From Pseudomonadota bacterium (GTDB taxonomy: Bacteria; Pseudomonadota; Gammaproteobacteria; Steroidobacterales; GCA-2729495): DNA of 37,928 nucleotides. Every line of letters starts with the position of its first letter. The first letter of the stretch is position 1. Location of the stretch: positions 1 to 37,928 of the forward strand of contig CAUJIY010000054.1 of the NCBI GenBank assembly GCA_963205295.1, in the 5' to 3' direction. Of the stretch, positions 1-10,866 are shown piece by piece. A program made the translations under genes and the position numbers. Under the pieces are notes generated by a model. It ran no database searches. It saw nothing but the letters and a program-made list of their open reading frames with translations, and was not told the DNA's origin.

Positions 1-101
1 CAGGCCTGGGCGCCGGAGTAGTCGAATTCGCAGGCCTGACCGATCACGATCGGGCCGGCCCCAAGGATCAGGATGCTCTGGATGTCGCTACGCTTGGGCA
101 T
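1..101 (-). CDS. carB: carbamoyl-phosphate synthase large subunit (N-terminal part only)
   Basis: This is the first 33 codons of CarB, running off the left edge. The protein starts [17 protein letters not shown] and continues into [14 protein letters not shown], matching the start of known CarB proteins (the first ATP-grasp half begins with this Rossmann-like GAGPIVIGQ loop). CarB uses ammonia delivered by CarA to make carbamoyl phosphate for pyrimidine and arginine synthesis. The ATG lies inside the end of carA, with a 14-bp overlap, so translation of the two subunits is probably coupled. Nothing can be said about the rest of the protein. Confidence 0.95.
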   Translation of the reverse strand, partial: MPKRSDIQSILILGAGPIVIGQACEFDYSGAQA

Positions 102-1239
102 GCTGTTCCCGAGTCTGAGAGTGCCGTATCAGGGTCACGAAACGGTCGAACAATTCGGTGATGTCGTGCGGGCCGGGACTGGCCTCGGGGTGCCCCTGAA
201 ACGAAAAGGCGGGCACATCGCTGCGGGCAAGCCCCTGGATGCTGCCGTCGAACAGCGAAACGTGTGTCTGCCGCAGCGTCGGCGGCAGACTGTCGGGGTC
301 GACGGCGAAGCCGTGATTCTGGCTGGTGATGAACACCCGGCCGGAATCCAGATCTTTCACCGGGTGGTTCGCGCCATGATGGCCGAACTTCATTTTCGAT
401 GTCCGTGCCCCCGAGGCCAGAGCGAGCAGCTGGTGCCCGAGACAGATCCCGAACAAGGGTACGCGCTGCGCGAGCAAGGTCCGAATGGCGTCGATGGCGT
501 AGTCACAGGGTTCCGGGTCGCCCGGCCCATTCGACAGGAATACGCCGTCCGGTCGGAGCGCAAGGATCTCATCGGCGCGGGTCCGCGCCGGTACCACCGT
601 CAGGCGCAGGCCGCGCTGCGCAAGCAGACGCAGGATGTTGCGCTTGATGCCGAAATCGTAGGCCACCACCTGGAACTGTGCGGCGCGCTTCCCGGGCAGC
701 GTTGCCGGATGGGGCCAGTTCGGCCCGAGATTCCACTGGTAACGCTCCTTCGTGGTCACCACGCGGGCCAGGTCCATGCCGGCCAGGCCCGGAAAGCGTC
801 GCGCGTGCTCCACCGCAGTCTTCACGTCGGCGGTCCCGGTCATGATGCAGCCGGACATGGTGCCCTTGTCCCGGAGGATCCGCGTCAGTCGTCGCGTATC
901 GATCTCGGCAATGGCAACCACGTTGCCGCGGCGCAGGAATTCAGACAGCGGCAGTTCCGAGCGGAAATTGCTGGCGAGGGCCGGCAGGTCGCGGACCACC
1001 AGGCCTGCCGCGAAGACCCGCTCGCTCTCGTGATCGTCCGAATTGGTTCCCGTATTACCGATGTGCGGGTAGGTCAGCGTGACTATCTGGCGGCAGTACG
1101 ACGGGTCCGTCAGGATCTCCTGATAGCCCGTCATCGCGGTGTTGAACACCACTTCGCCGATGGTCCGCCCGGGCGCCCCGATCGAGACGCCGTGGAACAG
1201 GCTGCCATCCTCGAGCGCGAGCACAGCGGGTTCAGTCAC
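88..1239 (-). CDS. carA: carbamoyl-phosphate synthase small (glutaminase) subunit
   Basis: CarA hydrolyses glutamine and channels ammonia to CarB. The 383-residue length fits the family (E. coli about 382). The N-terminal domain begins [17 protein letters not shown]. The C-terminal class I glutamine amidotransferase domain shows the nucleophile loop FGICLGHQ and the catalytic His/Glu in [12 protein letters not shown] chose the GTG at 1239 because it aligns with the family N-terminus and has a GAGGAA-type ribosome site just upstream; the open frame continues further without homology. The gene is followed by the overlapping carB and lies downstream of dapB, the common order in gammaproteobacteria. 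A hairpin lies in its leader (separate entry). Confidence 0.96.
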   Translation of the reverse strand: MTEPAVLALEDGSLFHGVSIGAPGRTIGEVVFNTAMTGYQEILTDPSYCRQIVTLTYPHIGNTGTNSDDHESERVFAAGLVVRDLPALASNFRSELPLSEFLRRGNVVAIAEIDTRRLTRILRDKGTMSGCIMTGTADVKTAVEHARRFPGLAGMDLARVVTTKERYQWNLGPNWPHPATLPGKRAAQFQVVAYDFGIKRNILRLLAQRGLRLTVVPARTRADEILALRPDGVFLSNGPGDPEPCDYAIDAIRTLLAQRVPLFGICLGHQLLALASGARTSKMKFGHHGANHPVKDLDSGRVFITSQNHGFAVDPDSLPPTLRQTHVSLFDGSIQGLARSDVPAFSFQGHPEASPGPHDITELFDRFVTLIRHSQTREQHAQA

Positions 1240-1277
1240 CCTTGATTCCTCACGTGTTTCCGGCTCACGGATACGAA

Positions 1278-1312
1278 TGGCGGGAGGCAACCGGACTGGG
1301 TCCCTCCCGCCA
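1278..1312 (-). promoter_or_regulatory. hairpin in the carA leader
   Basis: A perfect 10-bp inverted repeat, TGGCGGGAGG and CCTCCCGCCA, is separated by a 15-nt loop. It lies about 40 nt upstream of the carA GTG. A TAGAAT hexamer on the minus strand (1346-1341) could be the -10 box, which would put the hairpin inside the carA leader RNA. No U-run follows, so it is not a plain terminator. Control of carAB through this hairpin is inference. Confidence 0.45.
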
Positions 1313-1398
1313 CGCATGATATCGCTGCTGAAGCGTTGCGATTCTAAACGAGCAGGCGACGCGACACCATCACCGCCGACTGCATGCAACCAGCAGCG

Positions 1399-2217
1399 CT
1401 ACCGCGGCCTCGCGGCCCCGGGGAGCCCGAGTACGTCCGCCATGCCGTACAGGCCGGGTGGGCGGCCGACAACCCAGCGGGCCGCACGTACGGCGCCGCG
1501 GGCAAACGTGGTGCGGTCGAGGGCGCGATGCTGCAGATGGATGATCTCCTCGTCCAGTGCAAACAGCACGTCGTGGTCACCGACGATGCTGCCGGCCCGT
1601 ACCGAAGCGAAGCCAATGCTGCCGTGGCGGCGCGGCGCACGGGTGGCAAAGCGGTCGAAGACCGCCAGATCGTCGAGCCGTCCACCGAGTTCCCGCGCGA
1701 TCACTTCGCCGACCTGCAGCGCGGTACCGGACGGGGCATCGACTTTGTCGCGATGATGCGCTTCGCTGATTTCCACGTCCGCTTCGCCGCCGAGCAACTG
1801 TGCTGCCCGCCGGGCCAGCTCGGTGAACACCAGCACGCCGACGCTCATGTTGCGCCCGTAGACCAGCGGCAGGACGGTTGCTGCGCGCTCGATCTCCACG
1901 AGTTGCTGGTCCGTGAGACCCGTGGTGCCGAGCACCAGGGCGCAGCGCTGGCGCTGGCACGCCTCGAGATGGCTGGCGGTGGCCGCCGCAGCCGTGAAGT
2001 CGATCGCGACCTCGCAATTCGCCACCGCCGCCTCGGCCGTGTCCACGATCGGCACGTTGAGGTGACGGACTCCGGCAACGACGCCAGCGTCGTCACCGAC
2101 CTGCGGCTGCCCGACCTCCGCTGCCGCACCGGTGAGCGTGCAGTCGGAACTTGCCGCGAGCAGGCGTATCACCGCGGTACCCATGCGCCCGGTGGCGCCC
2201 AACACTGCAACCCGCAC
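1399..2217 (-). CDS. dapB: 4-hydroxy-tetrahydrodipicolinate reductase
   Basis: DapB performs the NAD(P)H-dependent reduction step in lysine and diaminopimelate synthesis in the cytoplasm. The N-terminal dinucleotide-binding motif is VLGATGRMG; GTTGLT follows further on. The catalytic region reads SEAHHRDKVDAPSGTA, with the paired histidines and the lysine expected of the family. I chose the GTG at 2217, giving 272 residues (E. coli 273), because GGAGGAG lies at ideal distance before it; a GTG at 2232 would place the ribosome site inside the gene. It lies 43 nt after dnaJ on the same strand and may be read through from the heat-shock operon. Confidence 0.95.
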   Translation of the reverse strand: MRVAVLGATGRMGTAVIRLLAASSDCTLTGAAAEVGQPQVGDDAGVVAGVRHLNVPIVDTAEAAVANCEVAIDFTAAAATASHLEACQRQRCALVLGTTGLTDQQLVEIERAATVLPLVYGRNMSVGVLVFTELARRAAQLLGGEADVEISEAHHRDKVDAPSGTALQVGEVIARELGGRLDDLAVFDRFATRAPRRHGSIGFASVRAGSIVGDHDVLFALDEEIIHLQHRALDRTTFARGAVRAARWVVGRPPGLYGMADVLGLPGAARPR

Positions 2218-2260
2218 GTGTTCTCCTCCCACTCCTGTTGGTCAGGCTGCAGGCATCTTC

Positions 2261-3406
2261 TCAGGAACCGAGCTGTTCGAAAAACTTCCTGACGCCTTCC
2301 TTCCAGGAGCGGCTGCGCGGCCGGTGGCTGTCGCCGTCGGCCGCCAGCGCGTCGTTGAAGGACTTGAGCAGGCGCTTCTGCTCGGCCGTCAGGTTGACCG
2401 GGACCTCCACGTCGATGCGGCAATACAGGTCGCCGGCCGCATGTCCCCGCACCGGGCGCACACCCTTGCCACGCAGCCGGAACACCTTGCCGGGCTGGGT
2501 CTCCGCCGGGATCTTCAGGGTAACCTCGCCGTCGAGGGTCGGCACTTCGATCGAGCCGCCGAGGGCGGCTGCCGCAAAACCGACCGGAACCACGCAGGAA
2601 AGATCAGCCCCCTGCCGCTCGAAGATCGGGTGTGGGCGTACGCGGATCTCCACATACAGGTCGCCCGACGGCCCGCCATTCTGGCCGGCTTCGCCCTCGC
2701 CCGACAGCCGGATGCGGTCACCCTCGTCGACCCCGGCCGGCACCTTGACCGCCAGGGTCCTGGTCTGCTGCACGCGGCCACGCCCGTTGCAGGCCGTGCA
2801 GGGTTTGTCGATGACCTGGCCGGCGCCGTGGCAGCTCGGGCAGGCCTGCTGGATGGAGAAGAAGCCCTGGCTTACCCGGATCTGCCCGGCCCCACCGCAG
2901 CGGCGGCACTGGGAGGTGCCCGAACCCGGCGTGGCACCCGAGCCCTGGCAGGTCGCGCAGGCCGCCAGGCTCGGAATGGTGATGTTGACGGAAGTGCCAA
3001 ATACCGCCTGCTCCAGGTCGAGAGCGAGTTCGTAGCGCAAGTCGGCACCGCGGAATACACCGCTGCGGCTGCGCCGCCCGCCACCACCGAAGATGTCCCC
3101 GAACACGTCGCCGAAGATGTCGCCGAAGGCCTCGCCGGGATCGAAGCCACCGGGGCGCCCTCCGGCAGCACCCGCCGCCTGGTCGACACCGGCGTGCCCG
3201 AACTGGTCGTAGGCGGCACGCCGGCGCTGGTCGGTCAGGACTTCGTAGGCCTCCTTGGCCTCCTTGAAGCGCGCCTCGGCCTCCTTGTCGTCGGGATTGC
3301 GATCGGGATGGTGCTTCATCGCCAGGCGGCGATAGGCCTTCTTGAGGTCGTCGGCCGAGGCGTTGCGCGCCACGCCCAGCACCTCGTAGTAATCCCGCTT
3401 GCTCAC
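2261..3406 (-). CDS. dnaJ: Hsp40 co-chaperone DnaJ
   Basis: DnaJ delivers unfolded clients to DnaK and stimulates its ATPase. The J domain (residues 1-70) contains the HPD motif in [12 protein letters not shown] Gly/Phe-rich linker with repeated FGDIFGD units follows. The zinc-binding region holds four CxxCxGxG-type repeats ([32 protein letters not shown]), then the C-terminal substrate-binding domains. The 381-residue length is typical. The start is GTG ([11 protein letters not shown]), 18 nt after the dnaK stop. Its ribosome site is weak, so translation may depend on coupling to dnaK. Confidence 0.97.
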   Translation of the reverse strand: MSKRDYYEVLGVARNASADDLKKAYRRLAMKHHPDRNPDDKEAEARFKEAKEAYEVLTDQRRRAAYDQFGHAGVDQAAGAAGGRPGGFDPGEAFGDIFGDVFGDIFGGGGRRSRSGVFRGADLRYELALDLEQAVFGTSVNITIPSLAACATCQGSGATPGSGTSQCRRCGGAGQIRVSQGFFSIQQACPSCHGAGQVIDKPCTACNGRGRVQQTRTLAVKVPAGVDEGDRIRLSGEGEAGQNGGPSGDLYVEIRVRPHPIFERQGADLSCVVPVGFAAAALGGSIEVPTLDGEVTLKIPAETQPGKVFRLRGKGVRPVRGHAAGDLYCRIDVEVPVNLTAEQKRLLKSFNDALAADGDSHRPRSRSWKEGVRKFFEQLGS

Positions 3407-3424
3407 TCTGGCAGATCCCGCCGC

Positions 3425-5344
<1,920 letters not shown>

Positions 5345-5387
5345 GTATGGTCTCCACTCGTTCCAAATTCGGGAATGCTGGCCCAGT

Positions 5388-5414
5388 TATTGGGGACTTC
5401 CCGTCAAATTCAAC
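5388..5414 (-). promoter_or_regulatory. sigma-32-like heat-shock promoter of dnaK
   Basis: Read on the minus strand, GTTGAA (5414-5409) is followed after 13 nt by CCCCAATA (5395-5388). This resembles the heat-shock sigma factor consensus of CTTGAA, about 13-15 nt, then CCCCATnT. It lies between grpE and dnaK, and its -35 part overlaps the grpE stop codon. The dnaK ATG follows at 5344. Confidence 0.6.
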
Positions 5415-5961
5415 CTGATACCTCAGTGTCCTGGCCGGTGACTGCGGCGCCGCCCTCGGCCGCCTCTCCAGCCACGACCACCCGGGCCGGCCGCAACAGC
5501 CGCCCGTTGAGCTGATAGCCCTTCTGGATCACGGCGATGACCGAGCCCGGTACCGCCGCCGGGGCCGGCTGGATGCTCAACGCCTCGTGCAACTGCGGGT
5601 CGAAGGCCTGGCCGGCGGGCATCACCTCGCTGACCCCGGACTTCTCCAGCACCGAGCGCAGCAGGCGCAGCGTCGCCTCCTTGCCTTCGAGCAGGCTCTC
5701 CGTCGAGGCCGTCTGCCCGACTGCCATGCCCATCTCCAGGCTGTCGACGACCGCCAGCAACTCGGCCACCAGCCGTTCGATCCCGAACTTCCGGGCCTGC
5801 TCGACGTCGCGGGCTGCACGCTTGCGCACGTTGTCGAGATCGGCCGCTGCACGCAGGTACTTGTTCCAGTTGTCCTGGGTGGCCGCCTCGGCGGTGGCAA
5901 GTGCCGCTCGCAGGGCCTCGGTCTCGTCCGTGGCGCCGGGCGCTGTCTCCTGGTCTGTCAT
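5410..5961 (-). CDS. grpE: nucleotide exchange factor GrpE
   Basis: GrpE releases ADP from DnaK and resets the chaperone cycle. The 183-residue protein has an acidic, disordered N-terminus, a long helical dimerisation region (DNWNKYLRAAADLDNVRKRA) and a C-terminal beta domain with the family motif VIQKGYQLNGRLLRPARVVV. The start ATG has a good GGAGG ribosome site. It lies between hrcA (69 nt upstream) and dnaK in the usual order. Confidence 0.96.
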   Translation of the reverse strand: MTDQETAPGATDETEALRAALATAEAATQDNWNKYLRAAADLDNVRKRAARDVEQARKFGIERLVAELLAVVDSLEMGMAVGQTASTESLLEGKEATLRLLRSVLEKSGVSEVMPAGQAFDPQLHEALSIQPAPAAVPGSVIAVIQKGYQLNGRLLRPARVVVAGEAAEGGAAVTGQDTEVSG

Positions 5962-6030
5962 CGGGAACCTCCGTACGGCCTCGGACGCACCAGCCAGCCA
6001 GGCCAGTGCGGGCGGCAGAGGATATGGGGG

Positions 6031-7086
6031 CTACGGGTTCGAATTCAAGGCGGCCCCGACCAGGCGCGCCGTGATATCGACGATCGGGATCACCCGTTCG
6101 TAGGCCATGCGGGTCGGGCCGATGACGCCGAGCACGCCGACAATCTCCTCATTGGCCCGGTACGGCGCGGCAATCACGCTGCAGTCGTCGAGGATCCGGT
6201 ACCCGGACTCTTCGCCGATGAAGATCTGCACCCCGTCCGCGGCAATGCTGCGATCGAGCAGATGCAGAATCTCGCGCTGGGCACTGAAAGCGTCGAACAG
6301 CTGGCGCAGCTTCTCGACGTCGGACAGCTCGTCGAACGCCATCAGGCGCGTCTCGCCGCTGACCACGAACTCGGACTTCTCCGGGGCGACGTCGAGGGCA
6401 CGCTCGGCGACCGAGATCGCATCGATCATCAGCCGGTTCATGGACTCGCGGGTGGTGCGCAGCTCCTCGACGATGCGCAGGCGGACCTCACGGATGTCCT
6501 GGCCGGCGAAATTTTCGTTGAGGTAATTGGCAGCGCGGCGCAGTTCGCTGTCCGTGTAGGTGCGATCCGTGCTCAGGACCCGGTTCTGCACCTCATGGTC
6601 GTTGATCACGAGGATGGCGAGGATGCGCTGGTTGGACAACGGCAGGAACTCGACCTGGCGCAGGGTCACGTGCTTCGGTCGCGGCAGCGTCACCACGCCG
6701 GCCATCCGGGTCAGGGCCGACAGGGCTGCAGAAGCGACCTCGGCCACGGTCTTGGCGTCACCCGCCAGGTCACCCGACAGCTGCTGCTGCAGGTGGCTCA
6801 CCTCGACGGCGGCCATCGGCTGCAGCTTGACCAGGGTATCGACGAAAAAGCGGTAGCCCTTGGCGGTCGGCACCCGCCCGGCGGAAGTGTGCGGAGCCGC
6901 GACGAAGCCGTAGTCCTCGAGGTCCGCCATGACGTTGCGGATCGTGGCCGGGCTCAGGTTCATGCCGCTGGCCCGCGCCAGGGTCCGCGAGCCGACCGGC
7001 TGGCCGTCGCGGATGTACTGGGCGACGAGCGCCCTGAGGATCTGCGCCGACCGTTCCGTCGGCGTGCTGGCACTGCGTTCACTCAT
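6031..7086 (-). CDS. hrcA: heat-inducible transcription repressor HrcA
   Basis: HrcA represses heat-shock genes by binding the CIRCE operator and is stabilised by GroEL in the species studied. The N-terminal winged helix is clear (RSAQILRALVAQYIRDGQPVGS, then LSPATIRNVMADLEDYGF and TSAGRVPTAKGYRFFVD). The C-terminal GAF-like region ends VGVLGVIGPTRMAYERVIPIVD. The start at 7086 (MSERSASTPTERS) gives 351 residues, normal for the family; the frame stays open far upstream without homology. I see no CIRCE sequence (TTAGCACTC-N9-GAGTGCTAA) anywhere near this operon, so its targets may be elsewhere or its operator has diverged. Confidence 0.95.
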   Translation of the reverse strand: MSERSASTPTERSAQILRALVAQYIRDGQPVGSRTLARASGMNLSPATIRNVMADLEDYGFVAAPHTSAGRVPTAKGYRFFVDTLVKLQPMAAVEVSHLQQQLSGDLAGDAKTVAEVASAALSALTRMAGVVTLPRPKHVTLRQVEFLPLSNQRILAILVINDHEVQNRVLSTDRTYTDSELRRAANYLNENFAGQDIREVRLRIVEELRTTRESMNRLMIDAISVAERALDVAPEKSEFVVSGETRLMAFDELSDVEKLRQLFDAFSAQREILHLLDRSIAADGVQIFIGEESGYRILDDCSVIAAPYRANEEIVGVLGVIGPTRMAYERVIPIVDITARLVGAALNSNP

Positions 7087-7133
7087 GGGGTTGCGTCCGG
7101 GCGGCTGCGCCACGGTCAGTGTCGATGAAACCG

Positions 7134-7163
7134 AACCTAACAACGGGATTCGAGCAGTGTCAA
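7134..7163 (-). promoter_or_regulatory. hrcA: probable hrcA promoter
   Basis: A perfect TTGACA (-35) at 7163-7158 on the minus strand is followed after 18 nt by TAGGTT (7139-7134), a weak -10 box. It lies about 50 nt upstream of the hrcA ATG in the hrcA/nadK divergent region. Confidence 0.4.
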
Positions 7164-7203
7164 GATCGCCGGGGTCAGGCACACTGCGGTCCCGGACGGA
7201 CGC

Positions 7204-7233
7204 TTGCCGCATTGTTCCGGGCACCTGTAAATT
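7204..7233 (+). promoter_or_regulatory. possible nadK promoter
   Basis: TTGCCG at 7204-7209 and TAAATT at 7228-7233 are separated by 18 nt, about 70 nt before the nadK start. The match to the sigma-70 consensus is moderate, so this is tentative. Confidence 0.3.
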
Positions 7234-7305
7234 GGCGCCATCCGGTCCGTCGTGGGGTGGCATCGGTGCGAACGATGCCCCAGCGCGTGCCGCGGAGTAC
7301 CCATC

Positions 7306-8211
7306 GTGTCCCGAACGCAATTCGCCGCTGTCGCGCTGATGGGCAACCCGGCCGATGCCGGTGTCCTGGAGTCGCTGCGCACCCTCGCCACCCATCTTCT
7401 GGCGCGTGGCATCGAGGTCGTCGCCGCGGATACCATCGGGGCCACCGCCCTGCCGGCTGCGGTCGTGCACCTGCCGGAACCGGAACTGGTGCGTCGCACC
7501 GGACTGCTGGTGGTGGTCGGCGGCGACGGCAGCATGCTGTACGCGGCCCGGCGCGTGGCCGGCTCCGGGGTTGCCCTCCTCGGCATCAATCGCGGCCGTC
7601 TCGGCTTTCTCGCCGATGTCGGCCCGGCCGAGATGCTTGGGCGGCTCGACGAAGTGCTGCGCGGCGACTACGAGAGCGACCACCGGCTGCTGCTGCGTGC
7701 CGAGATCCTCGACGGCCGGCGCGTCGTCGGCAGCGGGCTGGCGCTGAACGACATCGCCGTCAACCGGCACGATCCGGGGCGGATGCTCGAGATCCGCACC
7801 TCCATCGACGGACGCTACGTCAACACGCACCGCGGTGACGGGTTCATCGTCGCCACCGCCACCGGCTCGACCGCCTACTCGCTCAGCTGCGGAGGGCCGA
7901 TCGTCTCGCCGGCGCTCGAGGCCATCGTCCTCGTGCCGATCTGCCCGCACACCCTCAGCGAACGGCCGATCATCGTGCCGGCCACCACGGTGACCGAGAT
8001 CACGCTGAGCGAAGACCACCCCCGACGGGCCGACGTGAGCTGCGACGGCGAGGTGACCGGCGAGCTGCTGCCCGGGCGCACGCTGCGGGTGCGCGCTGCC
8101 AGCGAACGCCTGCACCTGGTACACCCGCGCGGCTACGACTATTTCCAGATCCTGCGCAGCAAGCTGCACTGGGGACGACATCACCACTTCGATGGCTCGC
8201 AGGGCCACTGA
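7306..8211 (+). CDS. nadK: NAD kinase
   Basis: NadK phosphorylates NAD to NADP with ATP (or polyphosphate) in the cytoplasm. The diagnostic GGDGSML motif follows LLVVVGG. Other conserved stretches are GINRGRLGFLAD, LNDIAVNR and GDGFIVATATGSTAYSLSCGGPIVSP. I chose the GTG at 7306 (VSRTQFAAVALMGNP): it gives 301 residues, close to known NadK proteins, and GGAG lies 8 nt upstream. The frame remains open to 7252. The 3' end overlaps recN by 20 bp, so the pair is probably co-transcribed. Confidence 0.96.
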   Translation: MSRTQFAAVALMGNPADAGVLESLRTLATHLLARGIEVVAADTIGATALPAAVVHLPEPELVRRTGLLVVVGGDGSMLYAARRVAGSGVALLGINRGRLGFLADVGPAEMLGRLDEVLRGDYESDHRLLLRAEILDGRRVVGSGLALNDIAVNRHDPGRMLEIRTSIDGRYVNTHRGDGFIVATATGSTAYSLSCGGPIVSPALEAIVLVPICPHTLSERPIIVPATTVTEITLSEDHPRRADVSCDGEVTGELLPGRTLRVRAASERLHLVHPRGYDYFQILRSKLHWGRHHHFDGSQGH

Positions 8212-9904
8212 GCCGCCCGTGCTCTCGCGCCTGCACATCCGCAACCTGGCGGTACTCGACGAAGTGGAGACCGAATTGCGCGCCGGATTCAACGCGCTGA
8301 CCGGGGAAACCGGCGCCGGCAAGTCCATGCTCGTCGATGCGCTGGCGCTCGCCCTCGGCAGCCGTGCCGACAGCGGTGCCGTGCGCTCCGGCGCGGAGAA
8401 GGCCGAGGTCACGGCCGTCTTCGACCTCGACGCAGCGCACGACGTGCGCGCCTGGCTCTGCGCACGCGACCTCGACGGCGAGGACGAATGCCAGTTGCGC
8501 CGCGTGATCACGGCGGAAGGCCGCTCGCGCGGCTATATCAACGGCCAGCCCGTACCCCTCGAGCAGCTGCGCGAGCTCGGCAGCCGGCTCGTGGAAATCT
8601 GCGGACAGCACGCCCACCAGTCGCTGCTGGCCCGTGCCGCACAACGCGACGTGCTCGATGCGCATGGCCGGCACGGCCAGCTCGTCGCCGAGGTGGCCGA
8701 CGCCTGGGCCCGCTGGCAGGCGCTCGAGACCGAGCGCCGCACCCTGCTCGAGGCCCAGGCCGACCGGCTTGCCCGCCGCGAACTGCTCGCCTACCAGATC
8801 GGCGAACTGCGTGCCCTGGCCCTGCAGCCCGGGGAAATCGAAGCCCTCGAGCAGGAACAGGTCGTGCTGGCCAATGCCGGACGAATCCGCGCCGGAGTCG
8901 GCCAGGCGCTCGACCGCATCTACGACGCCGACGAGGGCTCCGCCCACGCCCTGCTCGGTTCCGCCGCGCGCGAGATCACGGCGCTCGCCCACCTGGACCC
9001 GGCGCTGGCACAGCCCGCGGCAGCCCTGGCGCAGGTGCTCGTCCAAGTGGCCGACACTGCGAACGAACTGCGGCACCGGCTCGAGGCCCTGGAGCACGAC
9101 CCGGGACGACAGGACGCCGTCGAGTCGCGGCTGGCAGCAGCACAGGAGCTCGCCCGTCGCCAGCGCTCGACGCCCGAGGCCCTGTGGCAGCGTCTCGCTG
9201 CGGCCGAGTCCGAGCTGGGCACCATCGATGCCAGCGATGAGCGGCTGGGGCAGATCGCCGCCGAAGCCGCACGCCAGGCCGACGTCTTCGCCGAAGCCTC
9301 CGGACGCCTGCACCGTGCGCGCTGCCAGGCGGCTGATTCACTGGCGACGGCCGTGACGGCGAACCTGCGCGAACTCGGCATGCCGGGGGCGACGTTCCGA
9401 ATCCATGTCGAAGCCCTGGCCCCCGGGCAGGCCGGACCGTCGGGGGCAGACCTGGTGGAGTTCCAGGTGACCACCGGCGCCGGGCAGCCGCCGGGGCCGA
9501 TGGCCCGCATCGCCTCGGGCGGCGAACTCTCGCGGCTGAGCCTGGCCATCCAGGCCGTGGCGATGGCCGCCCACGGAGCGCCCACCCTGGTCTTCGACGA
9601 GGTCGATGCCGGCATCGGCGGCGGGGTCGCCGAGATCGTCGGGCAATCGCTGCGCCGGCTCAGCACCGGGCGCCAGGTCCTGTGCGTGACCCACCTGGCA
9701 CAGGTGGCGAGCCAGGCCGACCACCACTTCGCCGTGTCCAAGGTTTCCGGGACACGCTCGACCCGCACCGGGATTCGCGAACTGAAGGGCAACGACCGTG
9801 TCGAGGAAATCGCCCGCATGCTGGGCGGCGTGACGCTCACCGAGCGCACCCGGGCACATGCGCGAGAGATGCTGGCGAGCGCCCGACCGCGGCAGGCCGG
9901 CTGA
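8192..9904 (+). CDS. recN: DNA repair protein RecN
   Basis: RecN is an SMC-like ATPase that acts in double-strand break repair. The N-terminal Walker A is TGETGAGKSM. The central part is a long, Ala/Glu/Arg-rich coiled coil (about residues 155-370). The C-terminal half carries the ABC signature ASGGELSRLSLAI and Walker B LVFDEVDAGIGGG, followed by the VTHLAQVA loop. With the ATG at 8192 it has 570 residues. A GTG at 8219 aligns better with the usual N-terminus (VLSRLHIRNLAVLDEV), and neither start has a clear ribosome site, so the first nine residues are uncertain. Confidence 0.96.
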   Translation: MARRATEPPVLSRLHIRNLAVLDEVETELRAGFNALTGETGAGKSMLVDALALALGSRADSGAVRSGAEKAEVTAVFDLDAAHDVRAWLCARDLDGEDECQLRRVITAEGRSRGYINGQPVPLEQLRELGSRLVEICGQHAHQSLLARAAQRDVLDAHGRHGQLVAEVADAWARWQALETERRTLLEAQADRLARRELLAYQIGELRALALQPGEIEALEQEQVVLANAGRIRAGVGQALDRIYDADEGSAHALLGSAAREITALAHLDPALAQPAAALAQVLVQVADTANELRHRLEALEHDPGRQDAVESRLAAAQELARRQRSTPEALWQRLAAAESELGTIDASDERLGQIAAEAARQADVFAEASGRLHRARCQAADSLATAVTANLRELGMPGATFRIHVEALAPGQAGPSGADLVEFQVTTGAGQPPGPMARIASGGELSRLSLAIQAVAMAAHGAPTLVFDEVDAGIGGGVAEIVGQSLRRLSTGRQVLCVTHLAQVASQADHHFAVSKVSGTRSTRTGIRELKGNDRVEEIARMLGGVTLTERTRAHAREMLASARPRQAG

Positions 9905-9989
9905 ACGGCCGTCCGGTGCGGTGATCGCCATGCTGGCATCGATTATGATGGCGCCGTAACCCACGCCACCCTCTCACACCTTCCAGCGC

Positions 9990-10322
9990 ATGACCGACGC
10001 CCGCTTCAGCCGCCGCACGCTGCTCACCACCATCGCCACGCTCGTCGCCGGCTGCGTTTACCGCGTCGACGTACAGCAGGGCAACCTCCTCGATGACGTG
10101 GATGTCGAAGGCGTCAAGCCCGGCATGACCCGCAGCCAGGTCCGCTTCCTCCTCGGGACCCCGGTGGTACAGGATCCCTTCCACAAAGATCGCTGGGACT
10201 ATGTCTATTACTTCCGCCGCGGCGGCAGCCGCCGCGAGGAGAAGCGCTGGCTGATCGTGACGTTCACGGATGACAAGGTCACCGGAATCCGCACCGACGT
10301 GCCCTTCGACCGCCCGGGCTGA
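9990..10322 (+). CDS. bamE: outer membrane assembly lipoprotein BamE (SmpA)
   Basis: BamE is a small lipoprotein of the BAM complex, which inserts beta-barrel proteins into the outer membrane. This 110-residue protein has an N-terminal signal ending in the lipobox LVAGC. The conserved BamE core follows: VKPGMTRSQVRFLLGTP, then DRWDYVYYFRRGG and a C-terminal LIVTFTDDKVTGI strand. The signal contains a paired-arginine stretch (SRRTLL), which could suit Tat or just be a basic n-region. It lies after recN and converges with ratA, 10 nt away, a common arrangement. Confidence 0.93.
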   Translation: MTDARFSRRTLLTTIATLVAGCVYRVDVQQGNLLDDVDVEGVKPGMTRSQVRFLLGTPVVQDPFHKDRWDYVYYFRRGGSRREEKRWLIVTFTDDKVTGIRTDVPFDRPG

Positions 10323-10332
10323 GCCCTGGTGC

Positions 10333-10764
10333 TCAACGGACGTTATCGCGCGCGCGCCTGACGAAGGCGTCCACCAGCCGGTTGCAGATCGACTCGAAGA
10401 ACGGCCCAAGCAGCAGCTCGGTGGCGCCATTGCGGAACGCGAACTGCAGGCGCAACGAGACCTTGCAGCCCGCATCGCCGAGTGAACGGAATTCCCACGC
10501 GCCCTCGAGCGTGCGGAACGGTCCATCGAGCAGCGTCATGCCGATGCGCGCGGGCCGGTCGAGTTCGTTGCGTGTACTGAATTCGAGGCTGAGCGGTCCC
10601 TGGGCCAGCACCATGGTGCCGATGACGCAGTCCCCGTCACCGGGACGCACCCGCGACGCAGTGCACCCGGGCAGGAACTCGGGGTAGGAACCGACGTCGG
10701 CCACCAGATCGAACATGGCTTCCGCCGGATACGGAACGAGTGCGCTACGCTCAACCTGCCGCAT
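10333..10764 (-). CDS. ratA: RatA/COQ10-type START-like protein
   Basis: This 143-residue member of the polyketide cyclase / START-like superfamily matches the RatA (YfjG) and COQ10 group. It starts [34 protein letters not shown], the family hallmark, and ends with a long helix ([23 protein letters not shown]). In E. coli RatA was reported to block 70S ribosome association, while relatives bind ubiquinone precursors; which role applies here cannot be read from sequence. The open frame extends upstream across the smpB promoter, so I chose the ATG at 10764, which fits the family. It converges with bamE and diverges from smpB. Confidence 0.92.
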   Translation of the reverse strand: MRQVERSALVPYPAEAMFDLVADVGSYPEFLPGCTASRVRPGDGDCVIGTMVLAQGPLSLEFSTRNELDRPARIGMTLLDGPFRTLEGAWEFRSLGDAGCKVSLRLQFAFRNGATELLLGPFFESICNRLVDAFVRRARDNVR

Positions 10765-10866
10765 GCGTTTCTGCCCGCCGGCGCGGCGCACAACCCTGCG
10801 CAGCCGCGGCCCGGCGTAAGATGCCGGAATTGTGAAACAACGGTATCGCCTCCTCAACCGCCGCGC

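Noticed and set aside
8000-9313. 437-codon minus-strand frame opposite recN
   Set aside because: Antisense shadow of recN with the typical Gly/Leu/Gln-rich noise composition.
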